Origin: an uncultured Oscillospiraceae bacterium
GTDB taxonomy: Bacteria > Bacillota > Clostridia > Oscillospirales > Acutalibacteraceae
Direction of reading: 5' to 3'
Assembly (NCBI GenBank): GCA_910587835.1
Contig: CAJUNQ010000118.1
Span: 1 to 64,000, forward strand
Length of the DNA: 64,000 bases
Shown: one piece after another, positions 8,310 through 16,556 of the stretch
Numbering within the stretch: position 1 is the first letter of the stretch
How the letters are laid out: each line of letters begins with the position of its first letter
Position numbers and translations under genes: made by a program
Notes under the pieces: generated by a model
Database searches by the model: none
What the model was told of the DNA's origin: nothing
The model's input: the letters and a program-made list of their open reading frames with translations, nothing else

Positions 8310-10145
8310 ATGGATATAGAAAAGAAGGAAAACAAACCAAAGGAGCGTTTCCATTCCTTTAAGGTGTGGGGCAAAATGCTCCCCTATATCAAGCCCTACC
8401 GGGGGCTGGTCGCAGTCATTCTCGCGGCCATGCTGGCCGACGCGGCCACCTCGGTGGCTTATACCCTGCTGGTGGGCTATGTGGTGGACCGGTTCGTCAC
8501 CCCCGGCGTCAGCCAGGGCATTATGGGCTTTGCCCTGTTCTACCTGGGGCTGGTGCTGGTAAAAACCCTTTGCCAGATTACCCTGGGCAGCGTGGCCCTG
8601 CGCATTGAGATGTACATAGGCCGTGACATGAAGCGGGATTTGTTCACCCATCTGCAAACCCTGAGCTTTTCCTATTACAACCAGACCCCTGTGGGCACCA
8701 TTGTGGCCCGGGCTCTCAACGACCCCGGCCGCATTGCCGAGGGCATTCCCTGGTTTGTGGTAGACGCGGTGTATTGCAGCGTGTATGTGCTCAGCTGCCT
8801 TGTGGTTATGCTGGTTATCAACTGGCAGCTGGGCCTGCTGGTGCTGGCTGTGGTGCCCTTTATCGCGGTGTTTACCGTGTTTTTTGAAAAGCGCATTCTG
8901 CGGGTGAACCGCAAGGCCCGCAAGATCAACGCCGAGGTCACCCGGCACTACAACGAGGGCATCTCCGGAGCCAAAACCTCCAAAACCCTGGTGATTGAGG
9001 ACAAGAACCTGCAGGCCTTCCATGAGGTCAGCGACAGTATGCGCCGCACCAGCATCAAGGCTGTCCGGCTGGACGCTATCTATATTCCGGTCATCAGCTT
9101 TCTCACGGCAGTGGCTGTGTCCTTTGTGCTTACGGGGGGTGGTAGCTCGGCCATGGCGGGAGGCATCAGCATTGGGGGGCTCACAATTTTTGTCAGCTTT
9201 GCCCTGCAAATTGCCGAGCCGGTGCAGGCCCTGGCCTTTCAGGTGACCCGCTTTGTGGCCATGCAGGCCAACATCGAACGGGTGACCGAGCTGCTGGCCC
9301 TGAAGCCGGAGATCACGGACACCCCGGAGGTCATAGAGAAGTACGGCACCAGCATGGACCCCAAGCGGGAGAACTGGGAGCCTCTGCAGGGCCGGGTCAC
9401 CTTTGAGGACGTGACCTTCCGCTATCCGGACGGCCACGAGAATGTGCTGGAGCACTTTGATCTGGAGGTGCCTGCCGGGTCCACTGTGGCTATTGTGGGC
9501 GAGACCGGCGCGGGCAAGTCCACCTTGGTGAACCTGTGCTGCCGGTTCTTCGAGCCCACCGGGGGGCGCATCCTTATTGACGGCCGGGACTACCGGGAGC
9601 GGAGCATGCTGTGGCTGCACAGCGGCATTGGCTATGTGCTGCAGACCCCCCACCTGTTTTCCGGCTCGGTGAAGGAGAACATCCGCTATGGGCGGCTGGA
9701 CGCCACCGACGAGGAGATTATGGCCGCGGCCAAGCTGGTGAACGCCCATGAGTTTATTATGCGCATGGAGAAGGGCTATGACAGCGATGTGGGAGAGGGC
9801 GGCGGCCAGCTCTCCACCGGCGAGAAGCAGCTGGTGAGCTTTGCCCGGGCCGTGCTGGCCGACCCCCGCATTTTTGTGCTGGACGAGGCCACCGCCTCCA
9901 TCGACACCAAGACCGAGGCGCTGATTCAGGAGGCCATCTCTACCCTGTTGGAGGGGCGCACCTCCTTCCTCATTGCCCACCGGCTCTCTACCATCCGCAA
10001 GGCGGACATGATTCTGGTGGTGCGGGATGGAAAAATTATCCAGCGGGGCACCCATCAGGAGTTGATGGACCAGGGCGGCTATTACGCGGACCTGTACAAC
10101 AAGCAGTTTGAGACAGAGTCTACCGAGAACGCCTTTGGGGTATAA
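8310..10145 (+). CDS. ABC exporter half-transporter with catalytically competent NBD (YheH/BmrD-like)
   Basis: This encodes 611 residues; the ATG of MDIEKKE follows TAAGGAG. A six-helix membrane domain (about 25-335) is followed by an NBD with Walker A GETGAGKST and Walker B VLDEATASID with the catalytic Glu. The signature is LSTGEKQL instead of LSGGQ. A degenerate signature here, paired with a degenerate Walker B in the 6027 gene, matches the asymmetric ATP sites of heterodimeric exporters, so the two proteins should form one pump in the cytoplasmic membrane. Confidence 0.92.
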   Translation: MDIEKKENKPKERFHSFKVWGKMLPYIKPYRGLVAVILAAMLADAATSVAYTLLVGYVVDRFVTPGVSQGIMGFALFYLGLVLVKTLCQITLGSVALRIEMYIGRDMKRDLFTHLQTLSFSYYNQTPVGTIVARALNDPGRIAEGIPWFVVDAVYCSVYVLSCLVVMLVINWQLGLLVLAVVPFIAVFTVFFEKRILRVNRKARKINAEVTRHYNEGISGAKTSKTLVIEDKNLQAFHEVSDSMRRTSIKAVRLDAIYIPVISFLTAVAVSFVLTGGGSSAMAGGISIGGLTIFVSFALQIAEPVQALAFQVTRFVAMQANIERVTELLALKPEITDTPEVIEKYGTSMDPKRENWEPLQGRVTFEDVTFRYPDGHENVLEHFDLEVPAGSTVAIVGETGAGKSTLVNLCCRFFEPTGGRILIDGRDYRERSMLWLHSGIGYVLQTPHLFSGSVKENIRYGRLDATDEEIMAAAKLVNAHEFIMRMEKGYDSDVGEGGGQLSTGEKQLVSFARAVLADPRIFVLDEATASIDTKTEALIQEAISTLLEGRTSFLIAHRLSTIRKADMILVVRDGKIIQRGTHQELMDQGGYYADLYNKQFETESTENAFGV

Positions 10146-10220
10146 CCGGCCGCTTTGGGGGTAGGCTAAGGAGAGTAAGGCCAATGGCCTGCAAATTCTA
10201 ACGAACCCGAGGTGGTCAGT

Positions 10221-10547
10221 ATGAAGAACAAATTGGAGTGCTCTGTTACCGCCTGCCGCCACAATGTCAACAGCCTGTGCGACCTGCCCAGCATCAAGGT
10301 GGAGGGCCCCGGCGCCTGCTGCAGCGACCAGACCTGCTGCGAGTCCTTTGAGGAGCGCACCAGCGCGGGCAGCAACGCGGTCTCTGGCTCTTATGCCAGC
10401 CCCGACACCTCTATTGACTGCAAGGCCCACAACTGCACCTACAACAACAACTGCAAGTGCGAGGCCGAGTGCGTATGCGTGGGCTGTTGCTGCGGCGACG
10501 TCACCAGCAAAAGCGGGACCGAGTGCTGCACCTTCCGTCAGGGCTGA
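10221..10547 (+). CDS. DUF1540 domain protein, Cys-rich
   Basis: This encodes 108 residues. The ATG of MKNKLECS is chosen because GAGGTGG lies just upstream; a GTG three codons earlier overlaps that site. Two DUF1540-like Cys clusters are seen, at residues about 7-45 (C-x4-C-x6-C then CC and CC) and about 66-100 (C-x4-C-x5-C-x-C, then CCC and CC). Such spacing suggests metal binding. The role of DUF1540 is not known. It has its own terminator at 10562. Confidence 0.85.
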   Translation: MKNKLECSVTACRHNVNSLCDLPSIKVEGPGACCSDQTCCESFEERTSAGSNAVSGSYASPDTSIDCKAHNCTYNNNCKCEAECVCVGCCCGDVTSKSGTECCTFRQG

Positions 10548-10561
10548 TTTTTTCACAGAGC

Positions 10562-10595
10562 GCCGGGTTCAGATTGACCCGGCCTCTTTCTTTTT
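10562..10595 (+). terminator. Rho-independent terminator after the DUF1540 gene
   Basis: 7-bp GC stem (GCCGGGT with ACCCGGC) followed by CTCTTTCTTTTT. Confidence 0.75.
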
Positions 10596-10630
10596 GTGCA
10601 AAATGTCGGTGGAAATTTGCGTGGGGACTG

Positions 10631-10639
10631 TGCTATAAT
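10631..10639 (+). promoter_or_regulatory. Extended -10 promoter upstream of the ADP-ribosylglycohydrolase
   Basis: TGC followed by a perfect TATAAT (10634-10639), with no good -35 at 17 bp. Leader of about 120 bases. Confidence 0.5.
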
Positions 10640-10765
10640 GGATAATAAGAGAGAGAACCAGTGTCTTGCGGACTTTTCTGAAAGGGCCTGGGCACGGAAA
10701 GACACTGCGGGGCATACATGGCATATTAGTGGGATAAAAGGGAATCCAACGGGGGAGGAGAGGGC

Positions 10766-11704
10766 ATGTACGGCGCGATATTGGGCGACATCGCCGGGTC
10801 GCGGTTTGAGTTCACCCGGCCCGAGCGCTTCGACTGGCGCACGGAGGAGCTGTTCAGCGGCATGAGCACCTACACCGACGACACGGTGCTGACTATTGCC
10901 ACCAAATACGCCCTGCTCACCGGCGTGCCCTATTTTCGGGCCTACCGGCAGTTCGGGCGGCGATATATGCAGGCGGGGTATGGGCCCATGTTCAAAAGCT
11001 GGCTCCATGCCCAGTCTGAGCGGGGCTACCACAGCTATGGCAATGGGTCGGCCATGCGGGTGAGCTATATCGGCTGGCATTTTGACAGCCTTGAGCTGGT
11101 AGAGCGGGAGGCCGCGGCCAGCTCCATGTGCACCCACGACCACCCGGAGGGGGTGAAGGCCGCCCAGGCCGCCGCCGCTGCGGTATATATGGCCCGCACT
11201 GGGGCCAGCAAGGCGGAAATCGCCTATTATATTCACAAGAAATACCGCTACCGGGTGCTGCGCCCCCTGGCGCTCTACCGGCCCTTTGGCAGATTTGACG
11301 TTACCGCCAAGGGCACCATGCCCCTGGCCATCCGGTGTTTTCTCGAGTCCGAGGACTGGGAGAGCTGCATTCGCAATGTGTACAGCGTGCGCTGCGACAC
11401 GGACACAGTGGGCTGTATTGCCGGGGCCATTGCCGACGCTTTTTATGGCGGCACAGGTCAGGACGAGGACGCGCTGCTGCGGCGGTTCCTCATCCGGCCC
11501 AACCGGGTGGGAGCCTTTGACACCTATCTGTACGACTGGGCGGTGAAGACGCCCCAGCGGTTCGCCCAGGAGCAGCAGGAAGAGGAGAAAGGAGAGATGG
11601 AGCATGATACTGCAGACCTACCAGTCCCAGCTGGTGCTGAAGACCCTGAAGGCTGGACAGGTGTACCGGGCCAAGCCCAATCTGAGACTGCGGGGGGAGT
11701 ATGA
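10766..11704 (+). CDS. ADP-ribosylglycohydrolase family protein (ARH/DraG type)
   Basis: This encodes 312 residues; the ATG follows GGGGGAGGAGAGGGC. The family's dinuclear metal motifs are all present: GDIAGS at 7-12, STYTDDT near 35-40 and CDTDTVGC near 210. ARH enzymes remove ADP-ribose from Arg or Ser side chains or related adducts in the cytosol. The last 33 codons overlap the next gene, which starts at 11604 in another frame, so the low-complexity acidic tail may be a late extension into that gene. The tight overlap suggests translational coupling. Confidence 0.88.
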   Translation: MYGAILGDIAGSRFEFTRPERFDWRTEELFSGMSTYTDDTVLTIATKYALLTGVPYFRAYRQFGRRYMQAGYGPMFKSWLHAQSERGYHSYGNGSAMRVSYIGWHFDSLELVEREAAASSMCTHDHPEGVKAAQAAAAAVYMARTGASKAEIAYYIHKKYRYRVLRPLALYRPFGRFDVTAKGTMPLAIRCFLESEDWESCIRNVYSVRCDTDTVGCIAGAIADAFYGGTGQDEDALLRRFLIRPNRVGAFDTYLYDWAVKTPQRFAQEQQEEEKGEMEHDTADLPVPAGAEDPEGWTGVPGQAQSETAGGV

Positions 11705-12101
11705 CGCGCTCATCGACATGTTTGGGCTGCACTGCGAGTGCCCGGTGTTCGCGGTGGTCAAGGGCAAAAAGCAGAATACGGGAGGCAAGGTCTCCGGCTC
11801 GGTGCGCCTGACGCTGGATGTGCCCGACCAATATGTGCGCCTGACAGAGTATGGCCAGTGGGCGGACTTCCTCTACGTCTTCAAATATGCCAAGCCGGGC
11901 AACTACAAGGTGCTGCGGCCGGACTGCGAGGAGATTACGGTGCGGCAGTATAACCAGCTGCTGGAGAGCTTGAAGACCCAGAAGAAGCTGTCCCAGTACG
12001 AGTGCCCCCAGGTGGTGCTGGAACGCATTGAGCCGGCCTGGCTGAAAAGTGTGAAGATTTTTGGAAAATCGGGGCTGCTGAGTAAGCTGATTCACAGATA
12101 A
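11604..12101 (+). CDS. Conserved hypothetical protein overlapping the ADP-ribosylglycohydrolase gene
   Basis: This encodes 165 residues; the ATG follows AAAGGAGAG. It begins 101 bases inside the upstream ARH gene. It has a mixed alpha/beta pattern with N-terminal TYQSQLVLKTLKAGQVYRA and a central beta-rich stretch (RLTLDVPDQYVRLTEYGQW). There is a faint resemblance to DUF3841 proteins, which I hold tentatively. No signal peptide or membrane segment. Pairing with an ADP-ribose hydrolase raises the possibility that it makes or recognises the modified substrate, but no ADP-ribosyltransferase motif can be pointed to. Confidence 0.7.
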   Translation: MILQTYQSQLVLKTLKAGQVYRAKPNLRLRGEYDALIDMFGLHCECPVFAVVKGKKQNTGGKVSGSVRLTLDVPDQYVRLTEYGQWADFLYVFKYAKPGNYKVLRPDCEEITVRQYNQLLESLKTQKKLSQYECPQVVLERIEPAWLKSVKIFGKSGLLSKLIHR

Positions 12102-12129
12102 GAGCAAAAAATGACCCGTTGGGGTTGAG

Positions 12130-12160
12130 ACGGCATGGCGCAGGCTGTGCCGTTTTCTTT
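12130..12160 (+). terminator. Probable rho-independent terminator
   Basis: ACGGCA and TGCCGT (12130-12135, 12148-12153) followed by TTTCTTT, downstream of the 165-residue gene. Confidence 0.6.
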
Positions 12161-12353
12161 ATGGAGAATAAAAAATTTGCAACCCCGATTTGAGGGATTG
12201 CAAAGGAAAGGTCCCCTGACCGCGGCACGGAACCCGGATTTGTACCGCCGGTAAAAGGTGCGAGTATGCGGTCGGGGCATGGCGCGGGGCGAGCCCATGG
12301 CCTTGCCATAGCTGCACAGCGGCGGAGGTTCAGACTGCCGCCGGGCCAAGCGG

Positions 12354-12482
12354 CTAGGGCTTGTTTGAAAAATCGAAAACACTGTCTTCTTGAGCAGAGA
12401 GGCCGCTTACTGCGTCGCACATTCTTGCATTTGTCCTCTTCTGCTCAAAAATCTATCGTTTCTTTTGCTTTCAAACAAGCTC
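12354..12482. repeat. Inverted-repeat hairpin element, copy B
   Basis: 12-bp perfect terminal inverted repeats, GCTTGTTTGAAA (12359-12370) and TTTCAAACAAGC (12469-12480), flank about 100 bases. Inside is a second inverted repeat (TTGAGCAGAGAGG near 12390 with CCTCTTCTGCTCAA near 12434). The left end, CTAGGGCTTGTTTGAAAA, matches the end of copy A at 125-142 in reverse orientation. It carries no coding potential and looks like a MITE or repetitive extragenic palindrome. The remainder of 12161-12617 shows no gene. Confidence 0.6.
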
Positions 12483-12617
12483 GAAAGGCCGCGCCCATTT
12501 TTACAGAAAAGGAAGCTCTTGCAGCCACCCTCCAATTATAAGCCAGCCTTTGAGAGGGGGAGGGCCTTGCTGTCAGCAAAAACGGGAATCCTGTTTGTCC
12601 CCCAAAACCAGCAAGCC

Positions 12618-13061
12618 TTAAATCTGGAAAATGAAGATAATCAGGCCGTACACCACAGAGGCTGTAATGCCAAACACCAGCACAGGCCCGGCCACAGTGA
12701 AAAGCTTGGCCCCAAGGCCGGTGATGAAGCCCTCAGATTTGAATTCCATAGCCGGGGACACCATGGAGTTGGCAAAGCCGGTGATGGGAACCAGTACCCC
12801 CGCGCCGGCGTATTTGGCGATATTGTCGTACCAGCCCAGAGCGGTGAGGGCTGCGGAGGTCAGAATCAAACTGACAGACACCGCCATGCGGGCCTGAGGC
12901 AGGTCCAGGCCCAGATTTTGATAGAGCTGGCACAGCAGCTGGCCCAGGGTGCACACCAGGCCCCCGGTGAGAAAGGCCAGGGCGCAGTCCTTGACCACAG
13001 GGGAGGGCGGAGAGGCCGCTTTTACGGCCTGAGCGTATTCCTGGGGAGAGATGCTTTTCAT
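12618..13061 (-). CDS. spoVAC: Stage V sporulation protein AC (SpoVAC)
   Basis: This encodes 147 residues; the ATG of MKSISPQEY is preceded by an AAGGATGGTGGCCTT-type site. Several membrane helices are seen, plus the SpoVAC hallmark segments YAGAGVLVPITGFANS and PAMEFKSEGFITGLGAK. SpoVAC is a forespore inner-membrane channel component for dipicolinic acid uptake and release. It is normally followed by spoVAD and spoVAE. Here neither is present, and the gene is followed by a hairpin repeat and then convergent unrelated genes. Confidence 0.92.
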   Translation of the reverse strand: MKSISPQEYAQAVKAASPPSPVVKDCALAFLTGGLVCTLGQLLCQLYQNLGLDLPQARMAVSVSLILTSAALTALGWYDNIAKYAGAGVLVPITGFANSMVSPAMEFKSEGFITGLGAKLFTVAGPVLVFGITASVVYGLIIFIFQI

Positions 13062-13196
13062 AAGGCCACCATCCTTGCTTGAGAAGTATGGCTTTAGTGT
13101 GCCCGGGCAAGGCGGGATTATTTGCGGAAAGCCGCCGGGAAAACAAAAAGACTGACCGGGACTGGGCCCTGGTCAGCCGGAAAGCGGCGGGGAGGT

Positions 13197-13691
13197 TTAC
13201 AGGTCTCTGCCGCAGCATTTTTTGTATTTTTTGCCGCTGCCGCAGGGGCAGGGGTCGTTACGGCCAATTTTGGGGCCTTTTATCACAGTTTTTGAGTTTT
13301 TCTGCTCCCGATAGAGCTCCTTGCGGCGCTCGGGGGTGAGCAGGGGCTCCCACTCGGGCAGATTGTAAAGCCACTCGGCCTTGGCGTCCACCATGTTTTT
13401 GTAGAGCAGCTCCATGTCATAGGCCAGGCTCACCTCAGAGTCGGCCTCCAGGCTGTCCAGGTCGTTGGGGGCCTTCAGGCTGTCGTTGATGCCGTCCAGA
13501 AAGCCGGTCATGGTGATCAGGTCCACACCAAACTTTTTGGCGTAGGACTGGACTGTGCTTTTGCGGGGCTTGGAGGCAAGGATCTGCTTATAGAACTGGG
13601 TCTCCTGGTCAAAATATTCCTTCCAGAAGCTAGGGCCGTTTTTCTCCTGCTGTTGTTGGGCGTAGTCTCTCCATTCGTTGAGCAAAGGCAA
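13197..13691 (-). CDS. SEC-C motif (zinc-binding) protein
   Basis: This encodes 164 residues from a TTG placed 8 bases after TTGAGGAG; a GTG three codons earlier is also open but only one base from that site. A mostly helical N-terminal region of about 130 residues is followed by the C-terminal SEC-C zinc motif, GRNDPCPCGSGKKYKKCCG. The same motif ends SecA and many small proteins and binds zinc and SecB or ribosomes. This is not SecA; the exact role is unknown. Single-gene unit. Confidence 0.8.
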   Translation of the reverse strand: MPLLNEWRDYAQQQQEKNGPSFWKEYFDQETQFYKQILASKPRKSTVQSYAKKFGVDLITMTGFLDGINDSLKAPNDLDSLEADSEVSLAYDMELLYKNMVDAKAEWLYNLPEWEPLLTPERRKELYREQKNSKTVIKGPKIGRNDPCPCGSGKKYKKCCGRDL

Positions 13692-13914
13692 ATCAAACAC
13701 TCCTCAAGATGTTATTTTCTTCATGATACCACAGGTCCCGGTGAGATGTCAACTGGGCGGCGTTCGGGGGAGTGACCAAACTATCGAGGTTTTCTTTGAG
13801 ATTTTTTGAGTAATGGAAAAAGGCCTTGCCTGTGGAGTAGGTTGGTCCACAGCATGTTTTACTCAGTCATGGAGTTTGGCCCTTTCAGACAGGCGCGCTT
13901 CCCTTGGCATTCTC

Positions 13915-13943
13915 TTGACGCGCCCGCTCCAGGGCAGTATAAT
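13915..13943 (+). promoter_or_regulatory. Sigma-A promoter of cca
   Basis: TTGACG (13915-13920), 17 bp, perfect TATAAT (13938-13943). Confidence 0.8.
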
Positions 13944-13969
13944 GAAAGAAAACGAAAGGAGGCCTGCCC

Positions 13970-15316
13970 ATGACCATCCCAATCCCTTCCCATGTCCGCC
14001 AGGTGATGGCCCGGTTGGAGGCCGCCGGCTACCAGGCCTGGTGTGTGGGCGGCTGTGTCCGGGACTGCCTGCTGGGCCGGCCCCCTGCGGACTGGGATGT
14101 GGCCACCAGCGCCCTGCCCCAGGAGACCGCCGCCTGCTTTGGAGACCGCACTCTGGCGCGGGCGGGCATGGACTACGGCACTATAGGGGTGGGGACGGAG
14201 GCGGGGGTGGTGGAGGTGACCACCTACCGGGTGGACGGGGCTTACTCCGGGCACCGCAGGCCGGAGCAGGTGGCCTTTGCCCGATGCTTGGAGGAGGACC
14301 TGGCCCGGCGGGATTTCACTATAAACGCCATGGCCTATCACCCGGAGCGGGGGCTGGCAGACCGGTTTGGAGGGCAGAGGGACCTGAAGGCTGGTCTGCT
14401 GCGCTGTGTGGGCGACCCTGCCCGCCGGTTTGACGAGGACGCCCTGCGGATTTTGCGGGCCCTGCGCTTTGGGGCGGCGCTGGGCTTTGCGCTGGACCCT
14501 GCCGCTGTTCAGGCGGCACAGGAGGCCCGGGGGCTGCTGGGGGGCGTTTCGGGCCAGCGGGTGCAGGAGGAGCTGACCAAGCTGCTCTGCGGCCCCTTTG
14601 CCGGGCGGACATTGGCGGACTACCCCAGCCTCGTCTTCACTACTCTGCCCGAGCTGGCCCCGTTAGCCGGGTGCGCCCAGGAGAGCCCCTATCACTGCTT
14701 TGACTGCTGGGGGCATACAGTTCACGCAGTGGATGGGGTGCCCCAGGAGCCTGTGCTGCGGTGGGCGGCCTTGCTGCACGACTGTGGCAAGCCGTCTGTC
14801 AAAAGCATGGGGCCTGATGGGAGAGCGCATTTTTACGGCCACCCTAAAATCAGCGGGCAGATCGCCCGGACGCTGATGGAAAGGCTGTGCTTTTCCAACC
14901 AGCGGAAGGCGGCGGTGTCGGCATTGGTAGAGCGGCATGGGGAGCCTCTGCCCATGCCGGAAAAGCGGGTGAAGCGTCTGCTGGCCGCCTTGGGAGAGGA
15001 GGGCTTTGGCCGGCTGCTTTTGTTGATGCGGGGGGACGTGCTGGCTCAGGCGCCGGGGCTGGCCCAGGAGCGGCTTGGGCTGCTGGCCCAGGCAGAGGCT
15101 TTGGGAGGCCGGCTGCTGCGCCAGGGGGCCTGCCTGACCCTGAGGGACCTGGCGGTAGGGGGCGGCGACCTGCTGGCCCTCGGCCTGCCCCAGGGGCCGG
15201 AGCTGGGGGCTGTGCTGCGCCGGCTGCTGGACGAGGTGCTGGCTGGGGAGCTGGCAAACGAAAGGCCCGTGCTTTTGGCACGGGCCGGGGAAATAGGGGG
15301 CGTTCCCATAGGCTGA
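13970..15316 (+). CDS. cca: CCA tRNA nucleotidyltransferase with HD domain
   Basis: This encodes 448 residues; the ATG follows GAAAGGAGGCCTGCCC. The class II polymerase-beta-like head has CVGGCVRDCLLGRPPADWDV (about 24-43), with the catalytic DxD in DWDVAT. The next segment holds the RRDFTINAMAY motif, then the body domain, then an HD domain (LLHDCGKP near 268). It adds or repairs the 3' CCA of tRNAs. The HD domain suggests phosphohydrolase activity as in E. coli Cca. It may also polyadenylate, since some clostridial members do; this is undecided. The C-terminal 100 residues are very Leu/Gly-rich. Confidence 0.92.
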   Translation: MTIPIPSHVRQVMARLEAAGYQAWCVGGCVRDCLLGRPPADWDVATSALPQETAACFGDRTLARAGMDYGTIGVGTEAGVVEVTTYRVDGAYSGHRRPEQVAFARCLEEDLARRDFTINAMAYHPERGLADRFGGQRDLKAGLLRCVGDPARRFDEDALRILRALRFGAALGFALDPAAVQAAQEARGLLGGVSGQRVQEELTKLLCGPFAGRTLADYPSLVFTTLPELAPLAGCAQESPYHCFDCWGHTVHAVDGVPQEPVLRWAALLHDCGKPSVKSMGPDGRAHFYGHPKISGQIARTLMERLCFSNQRKAAVSALVERHGEPLPMPEKRVKRLLAALGEEGFGRLLLLMRGDVLAQAPGLAQERLGLLAQAEALGGRLLRQGACLTLRDLAVGGGDLLALGLPQGPELGAVLRRLLDEVLAGELANERPVLLARAGEIGGVPIG

Positions 15317-15379
15317 ATGGGGAAGCTGCCTGCAAACGCTTGTGGGAACACGCCCAGGGGAGCCGTCTACATAAGAGGT

Positions 15380-15730
15380 TTATGTAGGGCCTAACCCGAA
15401 GCTGATGGACAGGGCCTGATTGACCCTGCTCATAGAGCGCTGATCCAGCCTGCCCATTTTTTCCCGCAGGCGGTGCTTATCCAGGGTGCGGACCTGCTCC
15501 AGCAGAACCACCGAGTCCTTGATCAGACCGCTGCCCTGGGCGTCCACCTCAATGTGAGTGGGCAGGGCGGCTTTGTCCCGCTGGCTGGTAATGGCCGCGG
15601 CAATGACTGTGGGACTGAACCGGTTGCCCACGTCGTTCTGTATGATCAGCACAGGCCGCACGCCGCCCTGTTCAGAGCCCACCACAGGGCTCAGGTCGGC
15701 ATAGTAGATATCTCCTCTGTGTACGTTCAC
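15380..15730 (-). CDS. ndoA: EndoA/MazF-type mRNA interferase (NdoA)
   Basis: This encodes 116 residues from a GTG with AGGAGAG 9 bases upstream. N-terminal HRGDIYYADLSPVVGSEQGG and the RPVLIIQND core are diagnostic of Firmicute EndoA, a ribosome-independent endoribonuclease that cuts at UACAU-like sites. The antitoxin EndoAI and alanine racemase, which usually precede it, are not found upstream: 15731-16117 on the minus strand shows no ribbon-helix-helix gene. So it is solitary here, as in several clostridia. Confidence 0.92.
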   Translation of the reverse strand: MNVHRGDIYYADLSPVVGSEQGGVRPVLIIQNDVGNRFSPTVIAAAITSQRDKAALPTHIEVDAQGSGLIKDSVVLLEQVRTLDKHRLREKMGRLDQRSMSRVNQALSISFGLGPT

Positions 15731-16117
15731 GGCTTTTCACTCTCCTGTTCTCCTTGAGGTCTTTGCTTCTATTCTGAGCGGAAAGAGGAAAGCTTATTCA
15801 CTGGGACTGAAAAAACTTCCATTCCATAGTATTCTGGGGACAAGAGAGAGTGAAGGAAAGGAGCCTGCCAACAGGAAAAAGCTTGGGGCGGGGCGGAAAA
15901 TATGGAGAAAGAGGGGGCTTCCTTACTTTTGAAAGGATAAGAGCTTGTACGAATAAGATATTGCGCCAGCCTTACCGGCAAATGTTGCCGCTGACATAGC
16001 TGCTGAACCTTGCGGAATTGCAGAGACAGGAATAGTCCGCGTGGCTGCGGTTTTGCGCCTTGTCAAAATGATGCTCAAAAATTCTGACACAAATCCTGTT
16101 GGTACTGGTTCTAAGAA
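15731..16117. other. Intergenic region; no antitoxin gene found
   Basis: I searched this span for an EndoAI-type antitoxin and see none. The 70-codon minus-strand frame at 15769-15981 lacks a ribosome binding site and family resemblance. Confidence 0.5.
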
Positions 16118-16146
16118 TTGACTTTTTCCGGCAGGGCGGGTATACT
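16118..16146 (+). promoter_or_regulatory. Sigma-A promoter of the TfoX-like gene
   Basis: TTGACT (16118-16123), 17 bp, TATACT (16141-16146). Confidence 0.7.
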
Positions 16147-16220
16147 AAAAATAATAGCGATAAGAAGGGTACGGCCCCCCCAGTGCCCACATCATTTTAT
16201 GACAGCAGAGGAGGCAAAGT

Positions 16221-16469
16221 ATGGCGGAGCTTACTTCGTTGGGGCTGGGCAAGACGATGGAGAAGAAGCTTCGCTCTGTTGGCATCCATTCTGCTGAGGC
16301 GCTGACTGAAATAGGAAGCAAACAAGCGGTTTTTCGGCTCAAAGAGAAATACCCGGGCACTTGCGTTGTCATTCTCTACTATTTGGAGGCTGCTATTCGT
16401 GGAGTTGAGATCAAGCAGCTGGAGGAGAGCTGCAAAGCGGAGCTAAGGGCATATTTCAACCAGCTGTAA
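16221..16469 (+). CDS. TfoX C-terminal domain protein
   Basis: This encodes 82 residues; the ATG follows GGAGGCAAAGT. The entire protein matches the TfoX/Sxy C-terminal domain: LGLGKTMEKKLRSVGIHSAEAL (helix-hairpin-helix-like), then IGSKQAVFRLK and YYLEAAIRG. It lacks the N-terminal half of TfoX/Sxy, the competence regulator of gamma-proteobacteria. Stand-alone C-terminal domains are common in Firmicutes and their role is not established. It may bind nucleic acid. Confidence 0.85.
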   Translation: MAELTSLGLGKTMEKKLRSVGIHSAEALTEIGSKQAVFRLKEKYPGTCVVILYYLEAAIRGVEIKQLEESCKAELRAYFNQL

Positions 16470-16556
16470 TCCCTGGCCCGCCCTTTTGAGGCCAGAAGGC
16501 CGTATGGAAACAATACAGCAAAAACGATACTGCAAATATAGAACGGAGGTCTGTCT

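Noticed and set aside
8121..10556. Very long minus-strand open frame (811 codons)
   Set aside because: It lies opposite the second ABC gene, has no ribosome binding site and a His/Gln/Gly-rich product typical of antisense frames in high-GC genes.
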